From an uncultured Myxococcales bacterium (GTDB lineage Bacteria; Myxococcota_A; UBA9042), in contig CAIXAA010000838.1 of NCBI GenBank assembly GCA_903917305.1, forward strand, positions 1-6,475: a stretch of 6,475 nucleotides of DNA, read 5' to 3'. Below, one piece after another: positions 1-5,671 of this stretch; the first letter of the stretch is position 1, and each line of letters starts with the position of its first letter. The translations under genes were made by a program, and so were the position numbers. The notes beneath the pieces are model-generated. The model had not been told where the DNA came from, made no database searches, and worked only from the letters and a program-made list of their open reading frames with translations.

Positions 1-2687
1 GCCAGATTGGCGGTGGACAGGTTCGCGCGGGGAAGTCTGGCGTTGGACAAGTTGGCGCCGCGCAGGTCCCTGTTCGCGAGGTCGAGCCCGTGTGCCGCCA
101 ACCCCGGCGCTTCTATGCCTGCCAAGTCATGGTCCAACAATAGCCGGCTCACGAGGCTGTCCAGATTCCGCTGGATGGCCTGCTTGGCGTGGAAGCGCCC
201 CTCGAGGAGTAGCAAGCATCTCTGGAATCCTGCGAGCATGAACGGTCCGGTCACTTCTCGCAGGAAGAATCGTTCCACGAGTTCCTGGCTGACGTGGCCT
301 CGTTCCAGCAGCGCCCTCAGGCACGCGATGAGAACGTCGTCATCGTTATCGTGCGTCAGCAGGCCTTCAAGAGCTGAACAACCAGGATCGAGTAGCGAAA
401 GGCATTGGACAGTCCTGACGCGGCTTGTGTAGCTCGCAGGCAGTGTCGCTAGATCGCGCAACTGGCGCAACGAGGCCTCCTGCCACCTGCCGGGACATTG
501 ACGCGGTAGCGCCGCCATGCGGGGCTCACGGGTTTCACCCTGCCAGTATTCCGTGATCCAAGCGGGCGCCGGGTCCGGGCCGGAGTCGCTAGGCCATGAC
601 CAGTCGGGCAGCGCCATCAGGCACAGATGCATGAGATCGAGTCCGGGCACCATGCTTTCCCACACCGGCCCATTGCGTTCCACCGCCTGCAGAACGTGTG
701 ACGGCGTTTCAATCGTCGCCGGGATGCGACGCAACACTTCCGCCGCCGACCAACACCCATCGCTCGCCGCCACGCCCAGCGAGGCGATGCCCAGGGCGAT
801 GGCTTCCCAGCGTGTCTGGTCAGCGGCCCAGGCCAGCACGCGTTTGATGACTGCTTCGCGGTCGCGGTTGAACCCGCGAACCAGTTCCAGGCCCGCGAAG
901 TACTCTGTGAAGCTCTGGTGCAGGAACCCGAATCGTCGCGTGCCGTCGCGCTCGACGCCGACCTCAACCCAAAGGCCCGTTTCATGCGCATGCGCGAGTA
1001 ACTGCTCAAACAACGCGCGGTCGGCGGCGCCGCCGCGCGCCTCGCGGTGCCAGTCCCACAGTTCCTGTTCCGAAGGAAATGCTGCGGAGCCTTTCGCCTT
1101 GTGGTGGCCGCCCTCCATCATGTGGAAGCCGAAGATGCGCAACATGTCTAGCAGATCGCGCGCCTTGTAGCCGGCAGGCAGGCTGCCGTGGTGCTGCTTG
1201 AACCAGACCTCCGCGAAGATCTGCGCGATGTGTTGGTAGAGTTCAAAGCGGGTGTTGGGCAGGTGGCCGCGGCTCAGCTGCACGTGGGCGATGATGGTCG
1301 CCAGGATCGGCACGCCAGCCAGCACGGCGATCGCCGGCGCATTGCCTAAGGCTGCCACCAGATCCACCGCGAATGCTTCTCCGGGGTCCTGGCCGCTCGG
1401 GCCGTGCTGGTACAGGGCGCGGCCAAAACGCACGAAGAATGTGCGGACCTGCGGCTCGGTCCATTCGACCAGGGTCGCCTGCGAGATCTCGCGGCGCGCC
1501 CGGAACTCCTCGGGATAACCCGACGGCCGGGTCGTGATGACAAGGCGCCAACGGGATTGCCCCGACGTGTCGATGGCCCGATCGATCAGCGTGACCAAGG
1601 ACTGGCGCTGCGCCGGAGCCGCCTCGTCCAGGGCGTCAAAGAGCAGTACCAGTTCGTCGCGCTCGCGGGCTAGTGTCAAGAGGGTGCGAACCTCCTCGGC
1701 GCTCATGTCGGGTGCCCACTGCATGGCGGCGTGGACAGCGTGGTCGACAAGGCCGGCATGCGCATTGTGTGTTTCGCGCGCGCGGATGAACACCGGAATC
1801 AATGGCCGCGGCACGTCGGGATGCCACGCGTCCGCGTTGCATCCATACCAGACGAGGAACTTGAGCAGCGAACTCTTGCCCGATCCCGGTTTGCCGATCA
1901 GCACGGCTACCCGCCGATCGCGCAGGAAGCGCGTCGCCTCATACATCTGGCCTTCGCCGGCGAGCTTGGCCGTTTTCTCGTCCGCGGTCAGGTGCAGCAG
2001 GATCTCCTCGCGCACCCAGAGCGGCTCGAACAGATCACCGATGCCAACATTGCGCTTCGCGTCGGCCGCGAGTTGCAGCGCCGCCGTGTCGAGCCGCGAG
2101 AAGTAGGCTTGGCCGAGCAGCGCGCGCCGGTAGCGCCATGCCAGATCGACGTAGGGATCGGCCCTCTGAATGGAAACGGCCTCGGATTCGCCGGCCGCGC
2201 GCGGCTCCGCGCCCTTGGTGCGCAGCAGGAACTCCACGGCCACGCGGGTTGCCGCAGTGACGCCGACCTTCGGGTGCAGTTGGAAGGACAGGCAGATTTC
2301 CTCCTCGACGGGAATGGTCTGCGCGGCAAAGGCAAGCAATCGCGCCTCGATCGTTTGCGGCTGGCGCACTGTCTGCAGAGCGGGTCGGGCCATCTGCCGG
2401 CCCTTGACCGCATTTGCGCCGACGCCGGGAATGCCGATGCTCGCCTGCTGCGTCTCGGTGACCGTGATCTTCTCCAACTGCGGGTGGCTGGTGCAGGTCA
2501 TGCCGATGCAGAAGTGTTCATCCGGGACATCGACCGTCGTCGAGAGCCGCACGGCGAGCAGCGTGTCGGTGTCCGGCAGGCGCAGCGCATCGCGCCATGA
2601 CGTGGTCGTGCGCTGCTGCAGCGTAACGTCGATGGCATGCCGCGCGGCGACATAGCGCGCCTCAGGGATGAGAACCTCGGTCTTCAT
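1..2687 (-). CDS. NACHT (STAND) NTPase with C-terminal pentapeptide repeats, 3' end outside window
   Basis: The frame is open from ATG 2687 (GGAG at 2694-2697, 6-nt spacing) to the window edge: 895 codons, no stop. Residues 1 to about 180 form a beta-rich domain that I do not recognise. Residues 190-255 look like the helical linker that precedes NACHT modules. The NACHT core has Walker A GKPGSGKS (265-272, Lys271), Walker B LVLLFDALDE (346-355, Asp351/Asp354/Glu355) and the sensor-like RLVITTRP (381-388). FLHQSFTEYFAG (588-599) matches the conserved motif C-terminal to bacterial NACHT domains. Residues 735-855 are leucine-rich and probably helical repeats. From about 868 a pentapeptide-repeat tail begins. 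STAND NTPases of this family are ATP-driven sensor/switch proteins that oligomerise on ligand binding, and bacterial NACHT proteins include anti-phage defence proteins; a defence role here is inference. Nine CTA/TTA codons set it apart from its neighbours. Confidence 0.93.
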   Translation of the reverse strand, partial: MKTEVLIPEARYVAARHAIDVTLQQRTTTSWRDALRLPDTDTLLAVRLSTTVDVPDEHFCIGMTCTSHPQLEKITVTETQQASIGIPGVGANAVKGRQMARPALQTVRQPQTIEARLLAFAAQTIPVEEEICLSFQLHPKVGVTAATRVAVEFLLRTKGAEPRAAGESEAVSIQRADPYVDLAWRYRRALLGQAYFSRLDTAALQLAADAKRNVGIGDLFEPLWVREEILLHLTADEKTAKLAGEGQMYEATRFLRDRRVAVLIGKPGSGKSSLLKFLVWYGCNADAWHPDVPRPLIPVFIRARETHNAHAGLVDHAVHAAMQWAPDMSAEEVRTLLTLARERDELVLLFDALDEAAPAQRQSLVTLIDRAIDTSGQSRWRLVITTRPSGYPEEFRARREISQATLVEWTEPQVRTFFVRFGRALYQHGPSGQDPGEAFAVDLVAALGNAPAIAVLAGVPILATIIAHVQLSRGHLPNTRFELYQHIAQIFAEVWFKQHHGSLPAGYKARDLLDMLRIFGFHMMEGGHHKAKGSAAFPSEQELWDWHREARGGAADRALFEQLLAHAHETGLWVEVGVERDGTRRFGFLHQSFTEYFAGLELVRGFNRDREAVIKRVLAWAADQTRWEAIALGIASLGVAASDGCWSAAEVLRRIPATIETPSHVLQAVERNGPVWESMVPGLDLMHLCLMALPDWSWPSDSGPDPAPAWITEYWQGETREPRMAALPRQCPGRWQEASLRQLRDLATLPASYTSRVRTVQCLSLLDPGCSALEGLLTHDNDDDVLIACLRALLERGHVSQELVERFFLREVTGPFMLAGFQRCLLLLEGRFHAKQAIQRNLDSLVSRLLLDHDLAGIEAPGLAAHGLDLANRDLRGANLSNARLPRANLSTANL
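3..86 (-). repeat. Pentapeptide-repeat coding segment (start of C-terminal repeat tail)
   Basis: Residues 868-895 of the NACHT protein read as successive five-residue units: LDLAN, RDLRG, ANLSN, ARLPR, ANLST, ANL. They follow the A(D/N)LXX rule of pentapeptide-repeat proteins, which fold into a right-handed quadrilateral beta-helix. At least five units are visible and the array continues past the window edge, so its full length is unknown. In NACHT proteins the C-terminal repeats usually act as the ligand-sensing part. Confidence 0.85.
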
Positions 2688-2699
2688 GGCCGGCTCCGA

Positions 2700-2720
2700 T
2701 TGGCGACGTTCCGCCGCCAA
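2700..2720. promoter_or_regulatory. Short inverted repeat in the 5' leader of the NACHT gene
   Basis: TTGGCG (2700-2705) and CGCCAA (2715-2720) form a perfect 6-bp inverted repeat with a 9-nt spacer. It lies between the predicted transcription start and the Shine-Dalgarno site (2694-2697) of the NACHT gene. It could be a leader hairpin or an operator half-site pair. A 6-bp match can arise by chance in DNA of this GC content. Confidence 0.3.
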
Positions 2721-2751
2721 ATGCCCGAAAAGTAGGGCGTTCGCGGGCGCC

Positions 2752-2780
2752 ACGGTAGGGCCATGCCCAGCGCGTGTCAA
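2752..2780 (-). promoter_or_regulatory. Sigma70-type promoter of the NACHT gene
   Basis: Read on the minus strand, a perfect -35 hexamer TTGACA (2775-2780) is followed by a 17-bp spacer and the -10 hexamer TACCGT (2752-2757, 3 of 6 consensus positions). Transcription would start near 2745, giving a leader of about 58 nt. The consensus -35 with ideal spacing is persuasive; the -10 is weak, so an activator or tight control is possible. Confidence 0.55.
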
Positions 2781-2810
2781 CGGACATCCGGCCTGCTGCC
2801 GTTGACCGCG
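2771..2810. promoter_or_regulatory. Inverted repeat overlapping the NACHT -35 box, candidate operator
   Basis: GTCAACGG (2776-2783) and CCGTTGAC (2799-2806) are perfect inverted repeats with a 15-bp spacer. Skipping T2775, the match extends by CGCG (2771-2774) and CGCG (2807-2810) to 12 bp per arm. The left arm contains most of the -35 hexamer (2775-2780) of the NACHT promoter. Half-site centres are 23 bp apart, about two helical turns, as expected for a dimeric regulator. Binding there would block RNA polymerase. No regulator gene is seen in the window. Confidence 0.5.
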
Positions 2811-2858
2811 CGCGGAGGCTTTGGTCGGCAGGGCCGGCTGGCTGGGTCATGGGTTGCA

Positions 2859-2889
2859 GGGCGCGCGGCGAGAGCCTGACCGCGCGCCC
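2859..2889 (-). terminator. GC hairpin after the 2902-3678 gene, candidate terminator
   Basis: GGGCGCGCGG (2859-2868) and CCGCGCGCCC (2880-2889) form a perfect 10-bp stem with an 11-nt loop. On the minus strand it begins 12 nt after the TGA stop (2902-2904). No U tract follows, so it is not a classic intrinsic terminator. A hairpin this stable may still end transcription, protect the 3' end, or isolate the NACHT gene from readthrough. Confidence 0.55.
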
Positions 2890-2901
2890 GCCTCCGCGCC
2901 A

Positions 2902-3678
2902 TCACGCCTCTTGCGCCAGCATCGCCACGGGCGCCGCAACCTGCGCCACAGGCGCCACAGCCTGCACCTTCTTCCCATTCCCCTTCTTGCGCGACTCCGC
3001 ACCCAGCGCCGCCAGGATCTGCGGCTGGTCCGCCAGACGCGCGCTGGCAATCGCCCACCACTTGTTCAGCCACGCCTCGAACGCCTCGCGCGCCGTGCGC
3101 TGGTCCTTCTTGGCCGTGCCCTCGCTGCCGCGCGCTCCGGCGGTCTTGGTGCGCGCAGCCGTCCACGTGTCGTGGAGCGCCTTGCCCGCCGCGCGATCCG
3201 CGGCGCCGATGTGGTAGGGCGCCAGCGCCGTCTGCACCGCCGCCACGCTGAGGAAGTCCAGCATCGCGCGCGCGGAGCCGTCGAGCCCGGCCACCTGGTT
3301 GAGCTCGCCCAGCGTCTGCAGGTTCTGCAGCGCCGGAACGGTCTCCTCGCGGCGGATGCCGACGATCTCGGCATGAATGCGGCGCAGCCAGTTGCGCATC
3401 GCAATCTCGGCGGCATCTTCGGCCTGCACCTCGACCGACCGCACGGTCCCCGCCTGCGCCTTGCCGGACAGGGTGCCGCCGAACGTGGCAAGAAGCGCCT
3501 GGCCGCGCTGCGCTTCGCTCGGCGGCTGACCGGCCTTGTTGCCGGCGGAGCCGTAGCCGCGCGCATCGAGCGCCGCCAAGGCAACCTTTGCCTCGGGCGT
3601 GCCGCTCGCTGTGAAGTCGAACCATTGCTGCCCGCGGAGGTACAGCACCTTGATCGGAAGTCCTGCCGTTGTTGCCAT
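2902..3678 (-). CDS. Uncharacterised 258-aa Ala-rich helical protein
   Basis: I do not recognise this family. The protein starts MATTAGLPIKVLYLRG. It has a mixed N-terminal segment (about 1-40), then mostly helical, alanine-rich sequence with a Trp-rich stretch (FEAWLNKWWAIASARL, roughly residues 203-218), a basic patch SRKKGNGKK (229-237) and an Ala/Pro/Val-rich tail (240-258). There is no signal peptide or membrane segment, so a cytoplasmic location is likely. ATG 3678 was chosen because GGGG lies 6 nt upstream; ATG 3684 is two codons earlier but abuts that sequence, and a longer frame to 3801 would run through the promoter region. The codon pattern (no CTA/TTA) is typical of the window and supports real coding. 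It has its own promoter candidate and a strong hairpin after the stop, so it is probably monocistronic. Confidence 0.75.
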   Translation of the reverse strand: MATTAGLPIKVLYLRGQQWFDFTASGTPEAKVALAALDARGYGSAGNKAGQPPSEAQRGQALLATFGGTLSGKAQAGTVRSVEVQAEDAAEIAMRNWLRRIHAEIVGIRREETVPALQNLQTLGELNQVAGLDGSARAMLDFLSVAAVQTALAPYHIGAADRAAGKALHDTWTAARTKTAGARGSEGTAKKDQRTAREAFEAWLNKWWAIASARLADQPQILAALGAESRKKGNGKKVQAVAPVAQVAAPVAMLAQEA

Positions 3679-3690
3679 TGCCATCCCCGT

Positions 3691-3708
3691 ATGCGCATCT
3701 CTTGCGCA
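3691..3708. promoter_or_regulatory. Paired TGCGCA palindromes, candidate operator
   Basis: TGCGCA occurs at 3692-3697 and 3703-3708, 11 bp apart start to start. Each copy is itself a palindrome, and the first extends to the 8-bp palindrome ATGCGCAT (3691-3698). The pair lies between the predicted -10 box (3715-3720) and the start codon of the 258-aa gene, where a repressor would act. One-turn spacing is suggestive; no regulator is identified. Confidence 0.35.
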
Positions 3709-3714
3709 CCGCGG

Positions 3715-3744
3715 AATGTAAGGGAAGAGCCAAAGTGACGGCAA
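3715..3744 (-). promoter_or_regulatory. Candidate promoter of the 258-aa protein gene
   Basis: On the minus strand TTGCCG (3739-3744, 4 of 6 consensus positions), an 18-bp spacer and TACATT (3715-3720, 4 of 6) form a moderate sigma70-like promoter. It lies in the only non-coding gap upstream of this gene, and the start codon follows about 35 nt downstream of the -10 box. Confidence 0.4.
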
Positions 3745-3751
3745 GTTTTTT

Positions 3752-3778
3752 GCGGTTCGCGGCGCGGAGCAGAACCGC
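3752..3778 (-). terminator. Hairpin after the PAS-domain gene, weak terminator candidate
   Basis: GCGGTTC (3752-3758) and GAACCGC (3772-3778) give a perfect 7-bp stem with a 13-nt loop. It begins 3 nt after the TAG stop (3782-3784). In the minus-strand transcript an A tract rather than a U tract follows, so it does not fit an intrinsic terminator well. It may instead stabilise the 3' end. Confidence 0.35.
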
Positions 3779-3781
3779 CGC

Positions 3782-4297
3782 CTAAACGTCCGCCGTCTCA
3801 TCCACCCGCACCAGCACGACCCGGCCCAACTTCTCCGTGCTGATGGCCCGCGTCACGCCATTGGGCGCCGCCATGCCGCCATCGCTGTGCGGCGTCGCCG
3901 CGTGCACAATCGCATCGCCAGTCTCATGCGTGTGGCGGACCGAATTGCGCAGCACGCAGTCCGTGCAAACACCCTGCTCGCCGCAGCCGCCCGGCAGCCT
4001 GGCGTGCGGGCAGTGAATCGCATCGCCGCTGCTCATGCCCCGCATCGTCGACGGATCATGGCCCAGCGCCTGCGCCGCCTGGCGGTTCGTCCCAAGCACG
4101 ACCGAGTTGGCATCGACCAGCATCACCGGCGCCGCGATGCGGTCGAGCAGGTCGCGCAGCGCCTGCCCCTCGGCTTCCAGCTCCTCGGGCAGCATGGCGC
4201 TCATGCAATCCCGGCACATGCCGTGCGAGATCGGCCGCGATGGCGCGTTGTCGCCAGCGTTCAGCACTCTTCCGCACCAGGCACAGACGTACTTCAT
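3782..4297 (-). CDS. Zinc-ribbon-like plus cysteine-rich PAS-like domain protein
   Basis: This 171-aa protein begins MKYVCAWCGRV. Cys5/Cys8 and Cys28/Cys31 (with His25) form two CxxC knuckles typical of a small zinc ribbon. A PAS-like domain follows from about residue 47 (AAPVMLVDANSVVLGTNRQA, 55-74). Inside it is a cluster His95, Cys96, His98, Cys105, Cys111, Cys114 (GGCGEQGVCTDC, 103-114), like that in some proteobacterial PAS sensors where the cysteines are thought to bind a metal or cofactor. No kinase, cyclase or DNA-binding output domain is present, so it would act as a stand-alone sensor or partner of another protein, perhaps for redox or metals. ATG 4297 is chosen because GGGAGG (4305-4310) lies 7 nt upstream; a frame extending to 4852 overlaps the lipoprotein gene and is spurious. 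It is cytoplasmic, with no signal peptide. Confidence 0.82.
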   Translation of the reverse strand: MKYVCAWCGRVLNAGDNAPSRPISHGMCRDCMSAMLPEELEAEGQALRDLLDRIAAPVMLVDANSVVLGTNRQAAQALGHDPSTMRGMSSGDAIHCPHARLPGGCGEQGVCTDCVLRNSVRHTHETGDAIVHAATPHSDGGMAAPNGVTRAISTEKLGRVVLVRVDETADV

Positions 4298-4369
4298 CGG
4301 GCGGCCTCCCTGAGGTCCGCGTCGCAGTGTACGCATCTCGGAGGCGCCGTCGAACTTGACGACGAAATT

Positions 4370-4392
4370 TCCGGGCGATGCTCTCCGGGCGA
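4370..4392. repeat. Direct repeat TCCGGGCGA upstream of the PAS gene
   Basis: TCCGGGCGA occurs at 4370-4378 and again at 4384-4392, a 14-bp period, in the 152-bp gap between the lipoprotein stop and the PAS-domain start. It could be a pair of binding sites for a PAS-gene regulator. Only a poor -10-like TACACT was found nearer the start, so the promoter there stays uncertain. Confidence 0.25.
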
Positions 4393-4449
4393 CAGCCAGC
4401 GGGGCCGTGCCGCATCGCGCAGCCGGTCGCGGCGTTGCTGCAACCGGGG

Positions 4450-5430
4450 CTATTGCAACAGCTTCATCACCTGCGCCGGCATGCTCTGCGCATCGCCGAT
4501 GACGCACCCCGTGACGTCCTGGGTCCACGCCGGCGTCGGCGTGTCGTTCACGTACAGGCTCATCGTGTAGCCAATGTCGGTCGGCGGCGGCGGGCACGTC
4601 AGCTCGGTCGTGAGGAAGGACGGCGGACCGAGCAGCTCCCACAGCGTCTGCACATCGGCGGGCGACAGTTGCTTGCCGGCGTTCGGCGGCGACGCGGTCA
4701 CGGCGCCATTCGCGTCGACCGTCCACGTCCACGAGCACGTCGCATTGGGCGGGCACGGTCCCGCGCCTTTCTGCACCTTGAGCTGCGTCCACGGCGTCGG
4801 CTGCGGCGGGTAGGCGGGGTGAATGTCGATCTTTGCCGAGATCGGCGTCCACTGCTGCAGTGGTGCGGGCTCATCCGCTGGCGCTGCGCCGGTCGGACAA
4901 ACCGTCGTCCACGCGCCCTCGCCCCTGCAGTACAACGCAGGAATGCCACCGGGTTTCGCGATCGACGGCTCCAAGCAGGATTGCCACTGGATGATGTGAT
5001 ACGGCGGCGTGAACGTGTTGTCGTCGTAGAGCAGGACGCCCAGGCCGCCGGCTGGCCGACGCACCAGAGCGAGGACGAGTTTCGAGTCGATGCCGGGCTT
5101 GTCGAAGAGGGCGTATGCCGGTTGGCCGGCGATCACAGCGTCGATGAAGCACCCATAGACCGGTCCCCAGACCGACGGCAGCTGCGCCATGGACACCGGA
5201 AACTTCGCGAAGCCGCAATTCTTTGCGCCAGCACCGGCCAAAGCCGCCGCCGCCGCTGTGACATCGCACGCAGCTGCAGCATCGCCAGCCACAACATCGG
5301 AAGCGACATCGGCAACCGTGCCATCGAACTCATTCTTCCCATCGACCGAGACACTCTGCCCGCTCGAACCACCGCAGGCGGCGAGCAGAGCGAGCGCCGG
5401 CCAGGTCCAACGTCGAAGATGTGCGGTCAT
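4450..5430 (-). CDS. Secreted lipoprotein of unknown function
   Basis: This 326-aa protein has a basic N-terminus with Arg6/Arg7, a short hydrophobic segment (8-18) and a lipobox ending L16-A17-A18-C19. It should be exported by Sec, cleaved before Cys19 and lipidated. Gly20/Gly21 at +2/+3, with no Asp at +2, suggest outer-membrane sorting in a Gram-negative cell. A Ser/Gly/Asp/Ala-rich linker (about 20-60) precedes a globular part with ten further cysteines, an even number that suits disulfides outside the cytoplasm. Trp/Pro-rich stretches are present but no catalytic motif or known domain is recognised. Similar low-complexity-linker lipoproteins are common in Myxococcota (general knowledge). 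ATG 5430 is supported by GGAGG (5436-5440) with 5-nt spacing; an upstream extension would run through a structured non-coding element. Confidence 0.82.
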   Translation of the reverse strand: MTAHLRRWTWPALALLAACGGSSGQSVSVDGKNEFDGTVADVASDVVAGDAAAACDVTAAAAALAGAGAKNCGFAKFPVSMAQLPSVWGPVYGCFIDAVIAGQPAYALFDKPGIDSKLVLALVRRPAGGLGVLLYDDNTFTPPYHIIQWQSCLEPSIAKPGGIPALYCRGEGAWTTVCPTGAAPADEPAPLQQWTPISAKIDIHPAYPPQPTPWTQLKVQKGAGPCPPNATCSWTWTVDANGAVTASPPNAGKQLSPADVQTLWELLGPPSFLTTELTCPPPPTDIGYTMSLYVNDTPTPAWTQDVTGCVIGDAQSMPAQVMKLLQ

Positions 5431-5531
5431 GGGCGCCTCCGGATGGCCTGCATCGGCATGTCTCGCTGCTTTGTTGCAGCAAGGAGCGTGCCACAGCGGC
5501 CATGCGGGGCCAAGTGCGCGAGGTGGATGGC

Positions 5532-5666
5532 ATGCAGGCGGGGAGGCGCGCCCGAAGCGGTGTCGAGAATCCCCGCAGTGTGGAGGATCTCGACAGCCGC
5601 AGTCCGCGCAGCGGACTTCGCGAACCGCGGCGGCGGACTTCCGCCGGGCGCGCCTCACGCCTGCAT
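5532..5666. repeat. 135-nt cloverleaf-forming palindromic element
   Basis: The ends pair over 21 bp: 5532-5540 with 5658-5666 (9 bp), a small internal loop (GG 5541-5542 against A5657), then 5543-5554 with 5645-5656 (12 bp). Inside are three hairpins. The first, 5557-5600, has 15 bp with two single-base bulges and a 12-nt loop. The second, 5601-5617, has AGTCCGC/GCGGACT with a 3-nt loop. The third, about 5632-5645, has GGCGG/CCGCC with a 4-nt loop. On the minus strand the element begins 5 nt after the stop of the 94-aa gene. It could be a REP/MITE-like repeat, a transcription barrier or a structured RNA. No U tract and no clear target-site duplication are seen. Confidence 0.6.
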
Positions 5667-5671
5667 TGCGC

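Noticed and set aside
1731..2600. A 289-codon plus-strand frame opposite the NACHT gene
   Set aside because: It lies antisense to the Walker A region, whose motifs are clear on the minus strand; no ribosome-binding site or domain.
2802..2830. TTGACC on the plus strand as a divergent promoter
   Set aside because: No -10-like hexamer at 16-18 bp and no plus-strand gene downstream.
2662..2850. Small 62-aa minus-strand frame upstream of the NACHT gene
   Set aside because: It overlaps the NACHT start out of frame, crosses the predicted promoter and has no ribosome-binding site or recognisable sequence.
2777..3738. Several long frames overlapping the 258-aa gene on both strands
   Set aside because: Arg/Ala-rich, low-complexity translations with no plausible start signals; the chosen frame has normal composition and a spaced ribosome-binding site.
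3746..3751. T6 run as an intrinsic terminator
   Set aside because: On the plus strand the T run precedes rather than follows the hairpin, and no plus-strand gene ends there; on the minus strand it is an A run.
4298..4852. N-terminal extension of the PAS-domain protein to a start at 4852
   Set aside because: The extension overlaps the lipoprotein gene and loses protein-like composition, whereas ATG 4297 has a near-perfect Shine-Dalgarno sequence.
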